Origin: Trinickia acidisoli
GTDB taxonomy: Bacteria; Pseudomonadota; Gammaproteobacteria; Burkholderiales; Burkholderiaceae
Direction: 5' to 3'
Assembly (NCBI RefSeq): GCF_017315725.1
Contig: NZ_JAFLRG010000002.1
Location: 868,001-932,000 of the forward strand
DNA length: 64,000 nucleotides
Part shown: positions 33,908 through 43,090 of the stretch, in pieces
How the letters are laid out: each line of letters starts with the position of its first letter
Numbering within the stretch: the stretch's first letter is position 1
Position numbers and translations under genes: made by a program
The notes under the pieces: generated by a model
What the model saw: the letters and a program-made list of their open reading frames with translations, nothing else
What the model was told of the DNA's origin: nothing
Databases searched by the model: none

Positions 33908-35821
33908 ATGAGCCCCGTCAATCCACTTCGCTCGGCGCCCGCTCCGGAGCCGGCCACTAACGCCCCATCGTCTGCCACGGGCACACCGCAGCGTCCGCCA
34001 ATGCCGCCTCGCTCGCGATTGCGCGGCGTAACGTCAGGAATGCTATCGGCGTTGAACATACGGGGCGCGACGCATGAGCGCGGCGAGTCATCGGCGCAGC
34101 CACGACGCGCGGCGGTGCCGTCATCGGCGCTCGTCGCATCGGAGCAGGCGCATCGCGCAGCGGAGACGGCATCCTCATCGTCGGCTAGCCGCGCGGCGCC
34201 GATGCACACCGGCGAAGCGCAGCCTACGTCTGAAATGGGCGTCGACCTTGCTGAAGTCTACGCAGTCGCGCGACCGTCGATTCCAGCGCACATCCTTCCG
34301 ACGCGCGGCGCGATTCCCGTCTACGAGGAGAAAGAGCCCGGCCGGCAGTTGGATGCTGACGAGGAAAACACGCTCGAAGCGTGGTCGGAGCGTATCACCG
34401 GGCATTTGGGCGGCCGGGCGCTGGCCACGTTCCGCAAGGAACTGGCTGAGTTGAAAGCAGACATGGAGGATGACCCGCATCTGCTTGGGCTGTGCATAGA
34501 TCAGATGAAAGAAGGACTGAGGGATTGCGACGACCGCGCGTTCCTGATGTGGCAGCAGGTCAGAACGGCCCAAGAGGTGCATCGCGCCGCGAGCGGGCAA
34601 TACGATGGCGCACAGGTTTTCGCAGTCGGGCGAGGCATGTATCGGCTCTCGGAAATTGACGACTATGTTGCGAAGCGCCGAGGGCCGACGTTCTTGCTCC
34701 AAGACGAAACCGCTGAAGGCATACTTTACGCGCGAGATCTGCTGCGAACGTCACTGAGCCTACCGGTTCCGCCGGCAGTGGGAATCGGAACCGGTGTCGC
34801 TGCGAATTCGCGCGATTTCAACGAGTCGGCGATTCGCGCGTTAGGCGCCCGTATCGTTCGGTGCGAAAAGGAGAACGACCAAAAGCCGCTTCGCGATTTT
34901 CTCGCTTCGTGGCTGCCGATGCAGACCCATCTGGCAGCGAACATGCCCGCACTGCGCGAAGCGCATGCGTCGATCAACGAATACCGGTACGCCGTGCTCG
35001 ACAAACTCGATGCACACAACGGCGGCAAACTGCCCGTCGAGACGCATCCCCCGCTCAACAGCGCCGAGTACAAGGCACGCAACGACCAGTTGAAAAGCGA
35101 AGCCGAACAGTTGATGCGTGCCGCAAATCTCGCCGCGGTAGAGGGGATGTATTTCGCCTCATTCGAAGGCCGGTTGATGCAGGAAATGAAGATGAGCAAC
35201 CCGCGCGTCGGTCGGCAGCATGTCGGCGCGCTGCGCGAGGCTGTGGCGCGCGGTAGCCTGGATGCCGAGTGGACGCACCCGACATATGGGTGGAACGCCA
35301 TCCATATCGCCGCGGCCGCGGGGGAGGCTGAGCTGACCCGATCCCTGGCTGCTGCGGGAGTGAAAATCGACGTTGCCGATCGCGATGGGTTGTCTGCGCT
35401 GCACGTAGCGGCAGCGAACGGTTACTCGGACGTTGCCGCCGCACTGCTCGCGGCGGGAGGAGAGCCCAATGTTCCCGATGCGCGGGGCTATCCGCCGCTG
35501 CACTACGCAGCATTGTCGGGCAAGCGGGTGGTTGTCGAAGCGTTGGTGAGCGCGGGCGCGGAGGTCAACGCGCGCGACTCGCGAACCGGCAACACGGCGC
35601 TTCATGTGGCCGCCTCGCGCGGCGACGTCAGCCTCGTGCGCGCGCTTCTCTCGACCGGTGCGAACCCGACCATCAAGGCCGAAGACGGAAAGACGGCACG
35701 CACGTACCTCGAGTCGTCAGATACGTCGCGGGCTTCGAAAAGCGACTACAAACTGACCCTCAAGGCGCTGAAAGAGAGCGAAATCATCTGGAGCAAGATC
35801 GGCGCTGGCCGGGCTTCGTGA
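33908..35821 (+). CDS. Candidate type III effector: NEL E3 ubiquitin ligase with C-terminal ankyrin repeats
   Basis: A 637-residue protein. Residues 1-110 are rich in Ser, Ala, Pro and Arg, as expected for a type III secretion signal, with no Sec or Tat signal. Residues about 145-430 align by eye with the NEL (IpaH/SspH) ligase domain: the catalytic CxD motif is RDCDDR with C207 and D209 (IpaH has CEDR), followed by FAVGRGMYRLSEI (IpaH: REMFRLEIL), an ETAEGILYARDLL helix and CEKENDQKPLRDFLASW (IpaH: REENEFTDWFSLW). Residues 457-592 are four ankyrin repeats (DGLSALHVAAANGYSDVAAALL and others). IpaH proteins have leucine-rich repeats before the NEL domain instead. Inside host cells it would ubiquitinate a target chosen by the ankyrins. 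A perfect PIP box precedes it. Confidence 0.85.
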   Translation: MSPVNPLRSAPAPEPATNAPSSATGTPQRPPMPPRSRLRGVTSGMLSALNIRGATHERGESSAQPRRAAVPSSALVASEQAHRAAETASSSSASRAAPMHTGEAQPTSEMGVDLAEVYAVARPSIPAHILPTRGAIPVYEEKEPGRQLDADEENTLEAWSERITGHLGGRALATFRKELAELKADMEDDPHLLGLCIDQMKEGLRDCDDRAFLMWQQVRTAQEVHRAASGQYDGAQVFAVGRGMYRLSEIDDYVAKRRGPTFLLQDETAEGILYARDLLRTSLSLPVPPAVGIGTGVAANSRDFNESAIRALGARIVRCEKENDQKPLRDFLASWLPMQTHLAANMPALREAHASINEYRYAVLDKLDAHNGGKLPVETHPPLNSAEYKARNDQLKSEAEQLMRAANLAAVEGMYFASFEGRLMQEMKMSNPRVGRQHVGALREAVARGSLDAEWTHPTYGWNAIHIAAAAGEAELTRSLAAAGVKIDVADRDGLSALHVAAANGYSDVAAALLAAGGEPNVPDARGYPPLHYAALSGKRVVVEALVSAGAEVNARDSRTGNTALHVAASRGDVSLVRALLSTGANPTIKAEDGKTARTYLESSDTSRASKSDYKLTLKALKESEIIWSKIGAGRAS

Positions 35822-35878
35822 AGCTGGGGGGCAGTTGAATCAGGCGGATGCCCGATTTCAGTGCGCGTTCTATTCAAG

Positions 35879-37948
35879 CTAAACACCCCCATCCTCATTC
35901 GGTACGCCCTCGAGCTCCGCAAGCCAAGCGCTTGCCGTCGAATCGCTCGGCGCGCGGTAATCGCCGCGCGGCGACAGCGAGCCGCCCGAGCCAACTTTCG
36001 GCCCATTGGGCAAACAACTGCGCTTGAACTGCTGACCGCCGAAGAACCGCTGCAAAAACACACCAAGCCAGCGTTTGATCGTGCCGATGTCGTAGGCGTG
36101 CCGCTCCTCCTCGGGCAGATCCGGCCATGATCCGAGCGTCGCATCATGCCAAGCGGACCACGCGAGAAACGCAACCTTCGATGGCCGATAACCGAAGCGC
36201 AACAGATAGTAGAGATTGAAGTCCTGCAATTCGTAAGGACCGACCGTGTCTTCGGTCCGTTGAATCGCGCCGGTCTCGCCGGCCGGAATCAGCTCGGGAC
36301 TGATCTCCGTGTCGAGCACGTCGAGCAAGGTAGCGCTTGCTTGATCGTTCAGCGTGCCCCATTGCGCGCTGCGGCGAATCAAGTATTGAATCAACGTCTT
36401 CGGCACGCTCGCATTCACACCGTAATGCGACATGTGATCGCCCACGCCGTAGGTGCACCACCCGAGCGCCAACTCGCTGAGATCGCCCGTGCCCACGACG
36501 AGCGCCCCGTATTGATTAGCCATCCTAAATAAATGATTCGTGCGTTCGCCGGCTTGCACGTTTTCGAACGTCACGTCGTGCACAGGCTCGCCGTTTGCGT
36601 ACGGGTGCCCAATGTCTTCGAACATACGCAGACAACTAGGGCGAATGTCGATCTCGCGCGCTTCACATCCGAGTGCAGCCACGAGGCGGCGCGCCTGATC
36701 GAGCGTGCGCTCGCTCGTGCCGAAGCCGGGCATGATGCAGGCGATCACCGCCGTGCACGGCAGTTTCAGCGCAGCCACGGCACGTAGGCAAACAAGCAGC
36801 GCTTGCGTCGAATCGAGCCCGCCCGATACGCCGATCACGAGCCGCGATACCTTGGCGGCACGCATTCGCGTGACGAGCCCCTGTACCTGAATGTCGTAGA
36901 TTTCGCGACAGCGTTCGTCGCGCAGCGCCGGATTCGAAGGCACGTAAGGAAACCGCTCGTACGTGCGTTCGAGCGGAAGGCGAATCGTGCGCGGCAGAAC
37001 GGCGGGCACCGAGATCGTCCGAAAGCGCGCGCACGCGTCGCGATGCGTGTGGGCCGTATCGCCGAACGTCGTTTGGCGCATCCGTTCGCTGATCAACCGG
37101 TCGAGGTCGATATCGGCAACGAGGCATTGAGGCGCATCGAGAAAGCGCTGCGTTTGCGCAAGCAGATTGCCGTTTTCGTAGACGACGCCGTGTCCGTCCC
37201 AAGCCAAGTCCGTCGTCGATTCGCCATAGCCGGCCGCGCTATAGGCATAGGCGGCAAGGCATCGCGCGGATTGACCGCCCACGAGTTCGCGGCGGAAATC
37301 GGCTTTGCCGACGGTCACGTTCGATGCGGACAGGTTGAGCAGCACGGTTGCGCCGGCCAATGCCGCAAACGAGGACGGCGGCACCGGCACCCATAAGTCT
37401 TCGCAAATTTCGATATGGAACGTCAACAGCGGTTGTTGCTCGAGACGAAACAGCAAAGCGCCGCCGCAGGGAACGTCGGATTGCCCGAACAGCGCAATCG
37501 AATCCCTCAGTAAGCGATCGCCTCGCGCAAACTGCCTCGATTCATAGAACTCGCGGTAATTCGGCAGATAGGTTTTCGGCACGAGGCCGAGTATCCGTCC
37601 GCGGTGCACGACGGCCGCGCAGTTGAACAGCAAACCATCGATGTCGAGCGGCAAGCCGACGATCGCAACGGTCTCGATGTCGCGTGAGGCGATGACTACG
37701 TCGTTCAGTGCGGTGAGGCAGGCGTCGAGCAGTGCGCGCTGCTGGAACAAGTCATCGCACGCGTATGCCGAGAGCCCGAGTTCGGGAAACAGCGTCAAGG
37801 CCGCATGGCGCGAATCGGCTTCGCGCATCAGTGCGATCGTCTCTTTGGCGTTCGACGACGGATCGGCCACGTGCGTCCTGGGCACCGCCACGGCGATGCG
37901 GGCGAAGTTGTGTCGATACAGGTTGAAAAAGCTCGGCCCATCTGTCAT
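35879..37948 (-). CDS. nadE: Glutamine-dependent NAD+ synthetase
   Basis: A 689-residue long-form NAD synthetase that amidates nicotinic acid adenine dinucleotide with ATP and glutamine. ATG 37948 follows AAGGATG. The glutaminase (nitrilase-fold) part has the Glu-Lys-Cys triad E56 (FPELG), K125 (PKTYLPN) and C182 (IEICEDLW). The synthetase part has the ATP loop SGGLDST (375-381) and GTGDLSELALGWCTYGVGDHMSHYGVN. Positions are close to those of the Mycobacterium enzyme (E52, K121, C176; 679 residues). It is downstream of the cyclotransferase-like gene on the same strand. Confidence 0.95.
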   Translation of the reverse strand: MTDGPSFFNLYRHNFARIAVAVPRTHVADPSSNAKETIALMREADSRHAALTLFPELGLSAYACDDLFQQRALLDACLTALNDVVIASRDIETVAIVGLPLDIDGLLFNCAAVVHRGRILGLVPKTYLPNYREFYESRQFARGDRLLRDSIALFGQSDVPCGGALLFRLEQQPLLTFHIEICEDLWVPVPPSSFAALAGATVLLNLSASNVTVGKADFRRELVGGQSARCLAAYAYSAAGYGESTTDLAWDGHGVVYENGNLLAQTQRFLDAPQCLVADIDLDRLISERMRQTTFGDTAHTHRDACARFRTISVPAVLPRTIRLPLERTYERFPYVPSNPALRDERCREIYDIQVQGLVTRMRAAKVSRLVIGVSGGLDSTQALLVCLRAVAALKLPCTAVIACIMPGFGTSERTLDQARRLVAALGCEAREIDIRPSCLRMFEDIGHPYANGEPVHDVTFENVQAGERTNHLFRMANQYGALVVGTGDLSELALGWCTYGVGDHMSHYGVNASVPKTLIQYLIRRSAQWGTLNDQASATLLDVLDTEISPELIPAGETGAIQRTEDTVGPYELQDFNLYYLLRFGYRPSKVAFLAWSAWHDATLGSWPDLPEEERHAYDIGTIKRWLGVFLQRFFGGQQFKRSCLPNGPKVGSGGSLSPRGDYRAPSDSTASAWLAELEGVPNEDGGV

Positions 37949-38039
37949 GGCGAAACATCCTTGCGGTCGAAACGGCGGGCGGGCGCCCATGCGCGTATTG
38001 ATAGCAGATCACGGAATCGAACGCATCTGAATTCGACCG

Positions 38040-38393
38040 CTAGACGCTCACATACACCCACGCTTCGGCGCCCGACTCGAGCTTGACGCTGACACGCCGG
38101 TAGTCCGCCACCTCGTAACGATCGGCCGCTTCCAGTTCCTCTGCGGTGATCTCGAACACCATGCCCGAAATCGCGCTCGATGCATCGGCACATGGGCGGA
38201 TGATCGGATGGTGTGTCTTGCCGCTCGTGGCGACCACCTCCGGATCCTTGATCTCGACCCAGGCCTGTTCGTATCCCATCATGGCGTCGGGTCTTCCAGA
38301 GAGTTCGCGACCGAAATTCGCCAACTGCACGGCCTTGTCCTGAAGGGTGCCGTAGGAGAAAAGGAGAATCGGAGGGTTCGAGGCACGTGTCAT
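38040..38393 (-). CDS. Gamma-glutamylcyclotransferase-like (AIG2 family) protein
   Basis: A 117-residue protein of the GGCT/AIG2 fold. The N-terminal FSYGTLQDKAVQ is the substrate-binding loop, and the acidic residue in ELEAADRYE is at the catalytic Glu position. GMVFEITAEEL and YRRVSVKLESG complete the fold. Homologues release 5-oxoproline from gamma-glutamyl peptides or amines; the real substrate is not determined. It lies 91 bp upstream of nadE in the same direction. Confidence 0.88.
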   Translation of the reverse strand: MTRASNPPILLFSYGTLQDKAVQLANFGRELSGRPDAMMGYEQAWVEIKDPEVVATSGKTHHPIIRPCADASSAISGMVFEITAEELEAADRYEVADYRRVSVKLESGAEAWVYVSV

Positions 38394-38555
38394 GATTCAG
38401 CTTGTGTTGACCGAGAAGTATGATTCTGCCGGGCTCGGACGGGCGCGGCAACGCTGGTTTCGTTGTTCCGAGCCGGCACCGCCCCTCTGCCGATTGAGCC
38501 ACTTGTCGCCAAAGAGAATGCGAGGCATTCGCCGACTCGTGGCTTATACAAGCAC

Positions 38556-38579
38556 CGTAATATACAGAAAAATATAGCG
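38556..38579. promoter_or_regulatory. Candidate ModE-type operator
   Basis: CGTAATAT (38556-38563), an 8-bp spacer and ATATAGCG (38572-38579) form an imperfect inverted repeat (six of eight pairs) resembling the CGNTATAT...ATATNNCG pattern of molybdate regulator sites. It lies 87 bp before the ModE-like gene, in an AT-rich stretch, and could be autoregulatory. Confidence 0.4.
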
Positions 38580-38666
38580 TAGGCCGAAATTTGCCAGTTG
38601 CCGCGCCGCGCAGTTCCGAATGGGTACGCTTTCAAGCAAAGCATGCGTTCGTGTATGCTTTCGCGC

Positions 38667-39053
38667 ATGACGAACCCTCGCACCCATTTAAAACGCACAG
38701 CTTCCGATCTACCGCAAGTGAGTTTCCGGATGCGCGTCCGCATAGGCGAAACGGTTGCGGTCGGGCCAGGCAAGGTTGCGCTGCTCGAGGCGATTCGCGA
38801 GCACGGCTCGATTTCCGCCGCGGCGCGGAGCCTCGACATGTCGTATCGACGCGCCTGGATGCTGCTCGACGAACTCAATCGTTCTTTGACCTCGCCCGCA
38901 ACCTTGTCCGAGCAAGGCGGTGCGAACGGCGGCGGCTGTACGCTCACGCCCGTGGGCGAAAAGATCATTCGCGTTTATCGCGATATCGAGGATCGAGCGC
39001 GGCGAAACTGTGCGACGCAAATCGCTGCCCTGACCGCGCTTCTGCAGCCTTGA
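38667..39053 (+). CDS. ModE-like winged-helix regulator without Mop domain
   Basis: A 128-residue protein equal to the DNA-binding half of ModE. The core VAVGPGKVALLEAIREHGSISAAARSLDMSYRRAW holds the LysR-type winged helix, followed by GCTLTPVGEKIIRVYRDIE. The two molybdate-binding Mop domains of full ModE are missing, as in many stand-alone ModE-like proteins. The start is uncertain: ATG 38667 gives a compact protein, while earlier ATGs at 38598 or 38655 are possible, and no clear ribosome site helps. It could link molybdenum status to enzymes here; two molybdoenzymes lie in the window. Confidence 0.82.
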   Translation: MTNPRTHLKRTASDLPQVSFRMRVRIGETVAVGPGKVALLEAIREHGSISAAARSLDMSYRRAWMLLDELNRSLTSPATLSEQGGANGGGCTLTPVGEKIIRVYRDIEDRARRNCATQIAALTALLQP

Positions 39054-39090
39054 TATCGGGCGGCCTCTGTCCAGTTACCGAAAGCACGTA

Positions 39091-39118
39091 AAAAAAAGGC
39101 CGAACACAAGGTTCGGCC
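39091..39118 (-). terminator. Rho-independent terminator of the arabinose transport genes
   Basis: On the minus strand the stem GGCCGAAC/GTTCGGCC (39111-39118 and 39098-39105, loop of five) is followed by a run of at least seven T (complement of A 39091-39097). It lies 147 bp past the araH stop and would end leftward transcripts. Confidence 0.82.
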
Positions 39119-39264
39119 AAACTGCTGGTCAGACAGGAGTCAGACAGAAAACAAACAACATCGCGACACACATCAACTGCAAAGAAGCAGGGCGGCCGGG
39201 CGGTGTTGCGCCCGGTACGCCGTTGAATACGTATCTTCCGACTAAATCGAACCCAATCTCGCTT

Positions 39265-40260
39265 TCAACGCACGCTGCGCGTGCGGCGCACGTGATCGAA
39301 GAGCACTGCGAGCAAGAGAATGCCGCCACGGATCAAATACTGATAGAACGTCGGCACGTTGAGCAGGCTCATCGCGTCTTGCACGGAGCCCATGATCAGC
39401 ACGCCCACCAGCACACCCGAGATCGTCGCCACGCCGCCCGTGAGCGACACGCCGCCGAGCACGCAAGCCGAGATCACGCCGAGCTCCAATCCGACCGACG
39501 TCTTCGGATCGCCTAGGCTCATCCGCGACGCGAGCATGACGCCCGCGAAACCCGTCACGAGCCCCTGCAGCACGAACACGAGGATTTTGATGCGCATCAC
39601 GGGCAAGCCCGCGAGCAGGGCTGCTTCGCCGTTGCCGCCCACGGCAAGAACGTTCTTGCCGAACACCGTTTTGCGCAAGATGAACCCGAACACGACGAAG
39701 CCGACTATGTTGCTCCAAATCGGATAGGAGATGCCGAGGAACGAGCCGCCGCCGAGATCGAAGAAGCGCTCTTCGGAGATCATGACCGCGTCGCCGTTCG
39801 AGACGATGAAGGCCAGCCCGCGCACGACTTCCATCATGGCCAGCGTGACGATCAGCGAATTGATGCGATAGCGCGCAACCAGCACGCCATTGAAGAGCCC
39901 GACCGCACCGCCGGCAATGACGCCGCCGGCGACGCCGAGCAGGACGCTGTGCGTCGCGGTGATCAGCGTCGAGGCGACGACGCCCGACAGCGCGACGATC
40001 GACGCCACCGACAGGTCGACTTCGCCGAGCGCGAGCACGAACATCATCGTCACCGCGATCGAGCCGATCAGCGTTACCGACAACAGCAGGCCCTGCATGT
40101 TGCGGCTGGTCATGAAGTCGGGCACGGTGAAGCAGAGGGCGACGAACAAAATCGCGAACACCATGACGATGCCGGATTTGTTGACCAGTCGCCAGGCGCT
40201 GGCCGCGTAAGCTGCCGGCCCGTGCGCGGTGGTTTGCGAAAAGCTTTGAGGTTGTTGCAT
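39265..40260 (-). CDS. araH: L-arabinose ABC transporter permease
   Basis: A 331-residue inner-membrane permease of the RbsC/AraH class with eight or more hydrophobic segments. LALGEVDLSVASIVALSGV, GLFNGVLVARYRINSLIVTLAMMEVVRG and VLGGVSLTGGVATISGVLVGVLIMG are family signatures. It follows araG by 33 bp and completes an araFGH-type importer. The specific sugar is assigned from the AraF-like binding protein and the neighbouring arabinose enzymes. Confidence 0.9.
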   Translation of the reverse strand: MQQPQSFSQTTAHGPAAYAASAWRLVNKSGIVMVFAILFVALCFTVPDFMTSRNMQGLLLSVTLIGSIAVTMMFVLALGEVDLSVASIVALSGVVASTLITATHSVLLGVAGGVIAGGAVGLFNGVLVARYRINSLIVTLAMMEVVRGLAFIVSNGDAVMISEERFFDLGGGSFLGISYPIWSNIVGFVVFGFILRKTVFGKNVLAVGGNGEAALLAGLPVMRIKILVFVLQGLVTGFAGVMLASRMSLGDPKTSVGLELGVISACVLGGVSLTGGVATISGVLVGVLIMGSVQDAMSLLNVPTFYQYLIRGGILLLAVLFDHVRRTRSVR

Positions 40261-40293
40261 GGTGTCGTGAATCCGTAGTTCAGTGCAGATGAT

Positions 40294-41877
40294 TCATTGC
40301 GGCAATGCCAGCTTGATCAATTGATCGGGGCTCGCTTGCGCCTTGGGTAGATCGCCTACGATACGGCCTTCCTTCATGACGATGATCCGATCGGACACGC
40401 CGATGACTTCGGCGAGATCGCTCGATACGAGCAACACCGTGCGCCCCGCCTCGGCAAGGCCGTACAGCAACTCGTAGATTTGCGCGCGCGCGCCGACGTC
40501 GATGCCGCGCGTCGGTTCGTCCATGACGAATACGTCGATTTTTTCGGCGAGCCAGCGCGCCAAGATGACTTTCTGCTGGTTGCCGCCCGAGAGCTTGCCG
40601 ATCGGTGTCGTGCCGTCGCGCGTCTTGATCGACAGTTTTCCGATGTACTCGTCGGTCAACTCGCGCTCGCGCCGATCGTTGAGCAGCCAGCGCGCAAAGT
40701 TCGAATGGCGGCGCGCGCTGATGTTCAAGTTGTCGGCAACGGATGCGATCGCGACGATGCCTTCTTGCTTGCGATCTTCAGGGCATAGCGCAATGCCTGC
40801 GCGCACGGCGTCGCGCGGGGTCGAGAAGCGCATGCGGCGGCCATCGAGTTCGATGTGGCCTTCGCTCGGCTTGACCGCGCCGCAAACTAGCTTCATCAAT
40901 TCCGAACGGCCCGCGCCGACGAGCCCGAAGAAGCCGAGAATCTCGCCGCGGCGCGCACCGAACGAGGCGCTCTCCGACAGGCCACGGCCGAGCAGCGACT
41001 TCGCTTCGATGCGCATCTCGCCCAGCGTGCGTGTCCGGTATCCGTAGACGTCTTGGATCGAGCGGCCCACCATCGAGCTGATCAAGCGGTCTCGTTCGAG
41101 GCCGTCGACCGCCTCGAACGTTTCGATCGAATGGCCGTCGCGGAACACCGTCACGCGATCGCATAGCTCGTAGACTTCGTCCATGCGGTGCGTGACGTAG
41201 ACGATCGCGCGGCCTTCCTGGCGCAACCCGTTGATGATCTTGAACAACTGTTTCGTTTCGCGGGCCGAGAGCGAACTCGTCGGCTCGTCGAAGGCAATCA
41301 CGCGTGCATCGCGCATCAAGGCTTTGCCGATCTCGATCATTTGGCGCTGCCCGATCGAGAGATGCTTCACTTGCGCACGCGGATCGATGTGCTCGCCGAG
41401 CCGTGCGAGCGTGTCGGCCGCCCGCTCGATCAATGCGCGTTCGCTGAGCACGCCGAGACGGCTCGGCAGTTGGCCGAGCATGAGATTCTCGGCAACCGTT
41501 AGCTCGGGAACGAGATGCAGTTCCTGATAGATGATGGCGACACCTGCTTCGATCGCCGCTTTCGTTCCGGAGAAATGCTGCTCGACCCCGCCGAGCGTCA
41601 ACGTACCCGCTTGCGGCACGTTGACACCCGACAGCACCTTCAACAACGTCGATTTGCCGGCGCCGTTCTCGCCCATCAGGCCGTGCACCTCGCCGGCACG
41701 TACCGCGAACGACACACGATCGAGCGCAAGCACCCCGGGAAAACTAACGGTGATGCCCTCGAGTTGCAGGTAAGGCGAGGGCGTGTCATCGTTGGCCGCG
41801 TCCCTACGCGAGGGCGTGGTCAATACACTCGGGGGCGGCACGGCGTGCTCCGAATGGATGTCGTTCGCGTCATGCAT
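40294..41877 (-). CDS. araG: L-arabinose ABC transporter, double ATP-binding protein
   Basis: A 527-residue protein with two ABC domains, as in AraG, XylG and RbsA. The first has Walker A GENGAGKST and signature LSIGQRQM; the second has GLVGAGRSE in place of a full Walker A, signature LSGGNQQK, and VFVMDEPTRGID. The degenerate second P-loop is normal for this class. The start lies 5 bp after the araF stop. It powers uptake through AraH. Confidence 0.91.
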   Translation of the reverse strand: MHDANDIHSEHAVPPPSVLTTPSRRDAANDDTPSPYLQLEGITVSFPGVLALDRVSFAVRAGEVHGLMGENGAGKSTLLKVLSGVNVPQAGTLTLGGVEQHFSGTKAAIEAGVAIIYQELHLVPELTVAENLMLGQLPSRLGVLSERALIERAADTLARLGEHIDPRAQVKHLSIGQRQMIEIGKALMRDARVIAFDEPTSSLSARETKQLFKIINGLRQEGRAIVYVTHRMDEVYELCDRVTVFRDGHSIETFEAVDGLERDRLISSMVGRSIQDVYGYRTRTLGEMRIEAKSLLGRGLSESASFGARRGEILGFFGLVGAGRSELMKLVCGAVKPSEGHIELDGRRMRFSTPRDAVRAGIALCPEDRKQEGIVAIASVADNLNISARRHSNFARWLLNDRRERELTDEYIGKLSIKTRDGTTPIGKLSGGNQQKVILARWLAEKIDVFVMDEPTRGIDVGARAQIYELLYGLAEAGRTVLLVSSDLAEVIGVSDRIIVMKEGRIVGDLPKAQASPDQLIKLALPQ

Positions 41878-41882
41878 GCCGT

Positions 41883-42887
41883 TTAGATCCCCAGTTCCTT
41901 ACGCACGTCGAGCCAGTTTTGGCGCGTCATCAGCTTGCCCGTCGTTTGCGTGTCGGCCGGCGGTTCCTTGCCCGTGCGAATCCACTGGACGAGGTTCTCG
42001 GCGCTTTCCTTGCCGTGATTCGTCGAGCTGACCGCGATCGTGCCGTAAAAGCCCGTCGCTTCCTTCTTCTGGAACTCGGCAAACGCTTCGCCGGCGCCGT
42101 TGATGCCAACCCCGATCACGTCGGACGAAGGAATGTGCAACTGCTCGGTCGCGCGCACGCCGCCGAGCACCGACTCTTCGTTCAGCGCGAAGATTACCCA
42201 CTTCTTGATGTTCGGATGCTTGGACAGCACGGGCGACGATGCGACGAAACCGCCTTCGTCATCGGTCGTCTTTTGCGGCGCGTCGAAGATGTTCTCCTTC
42301 TTGAAGCCGTTCGCGAGCAGTGTTTGCGTAGCGCCGTCGGTGCGCAGCTTGGCCGTCGGCAGTTCGTAGTCGGAAATGCGGATCGCGCCCACTTCATCGG
42401 GATTCCAGCCGCGACGTTTCATCTCGTCGGAGATGGCTTGGCCCACTTGATTGCCGATCTTGAACGCGGACATGCCGAGGTGGGGCACGCCGGCCAGCGG
42501 CTTACCCGACGAATCGACGAGCTGGTCGTCGACGGTTACGAACTTCATGCCGTATTTGTTCGCGCGTGCTTGAATCGCAGGTCCGAGCCGAACGTCGGGC
42601 GCGCAAATGACGAAGCCCTTCGCGCCCTGGGCGCCGAGGTTGTCGATGGCGCTGAGCACGCGCTCGCCGTCGGGCGTGCCGATGTTGACGACGGCAAATC
42701 CTTCGCTCTTGCCGACCGCCGTGGCCGCTTTCTCCTCGTTGATGAACCATGCCTGTTCGGGCATCTTCACGAGGAAGCCGATCTTCAGAGGCTCGTCGGC
42801 GTGGACGCCGAACGAAACCGCGAGCGGAGCGGCTATAAGGGCGGCCAAGGTGGCGCGCAACGTGAAGCGGCGAAGCTTGCTGGTCAT
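41883..42887 (-). CDS. araF: L-arabinose-binding periplasmic protein
   Basis: A 334-residue binding protein. ATG 42887 is chosen for the strong ribosome site (GAAGGAGAC) and opens a Sec signal peptide ending at VHADEP. The mature sequence KIGFLVKMPEQAWFINEEKAA, SEGFAVVNIGTPDGE and ALNEESVLGGVRATEQ closely follows E. coli AraF. It heads the araFGH unit, with a palindrome (42948-42960) in the promoter region. Confidence 0.92.
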   Translation of the reverse strand: MTSKLRRFTLRATLAALIAAPLAVSFGVHADEPLKIGFLVKMPEQAWFINEEKAATAVGKSEGFAVVNIGTPDGERVLSAIDNLGAQGAKGFVICAPDVRLGPAIQARANKYGMKFVTVDDQLVDSSGKPLAGVPHLGMSAFKIGNQVGQAISDEMKRRGWNPDEVGAIRISDYELPTAKLRTDGATQTLLANGFKKENIFDAPQKTTDDEGGFVASSPVLSKHPNIKKWVIFALNEESVLGGVRATEQLHIPSSDVIGVGINGAGEAFAEFQKKEATGFYGTIAVSSTNHGKESAENLVQWIRTGKEPPADTQTTGKLMTRQNWLDVRKELGI

Positions 42888-42947
42888 ACTAGTCTCCTTC
42901 TTGTCGGTCTGCGTGGACCGTGTGATGATTCCCATTGAATCAATTAC

Positions 42948-42960
42948 TTAGTAGTACTAA
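42948..42960. promoter_or_regulatory. Palindromic operator upstream of araF
   Basis: TTAGTA (42948-42953), G, TACTAA (42955-42960) is a perfect palindrome and contains TAG-N5-CTA, the core also present twice in front of ytfQ and the arabonate dehydratase gene (49745-49827). It lies 61 bp before araF. The local GntR regulator is the likely ligand; this is inference from shared pattern. Confidence 0.55.
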
Positions 42961-43090
42961 ATATCTATGCATGTATCCTGCGCATCGCGGGAACACACAA
43001 AACCGGAATATCAGGTAGCGTTCGGTTTGGCCGCGCAAGCGAGTACTGAAACCCAAGCACCCGTCTTGCGCAGCGCCCCGGCGACGGAAC

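Noticed and set aside
38394..38666. Molybdenum-cofactor riboswitch before the ModE-like gene
   Set aside because: No conserved multi-stem structure was visible; only the palindrome could be supported.
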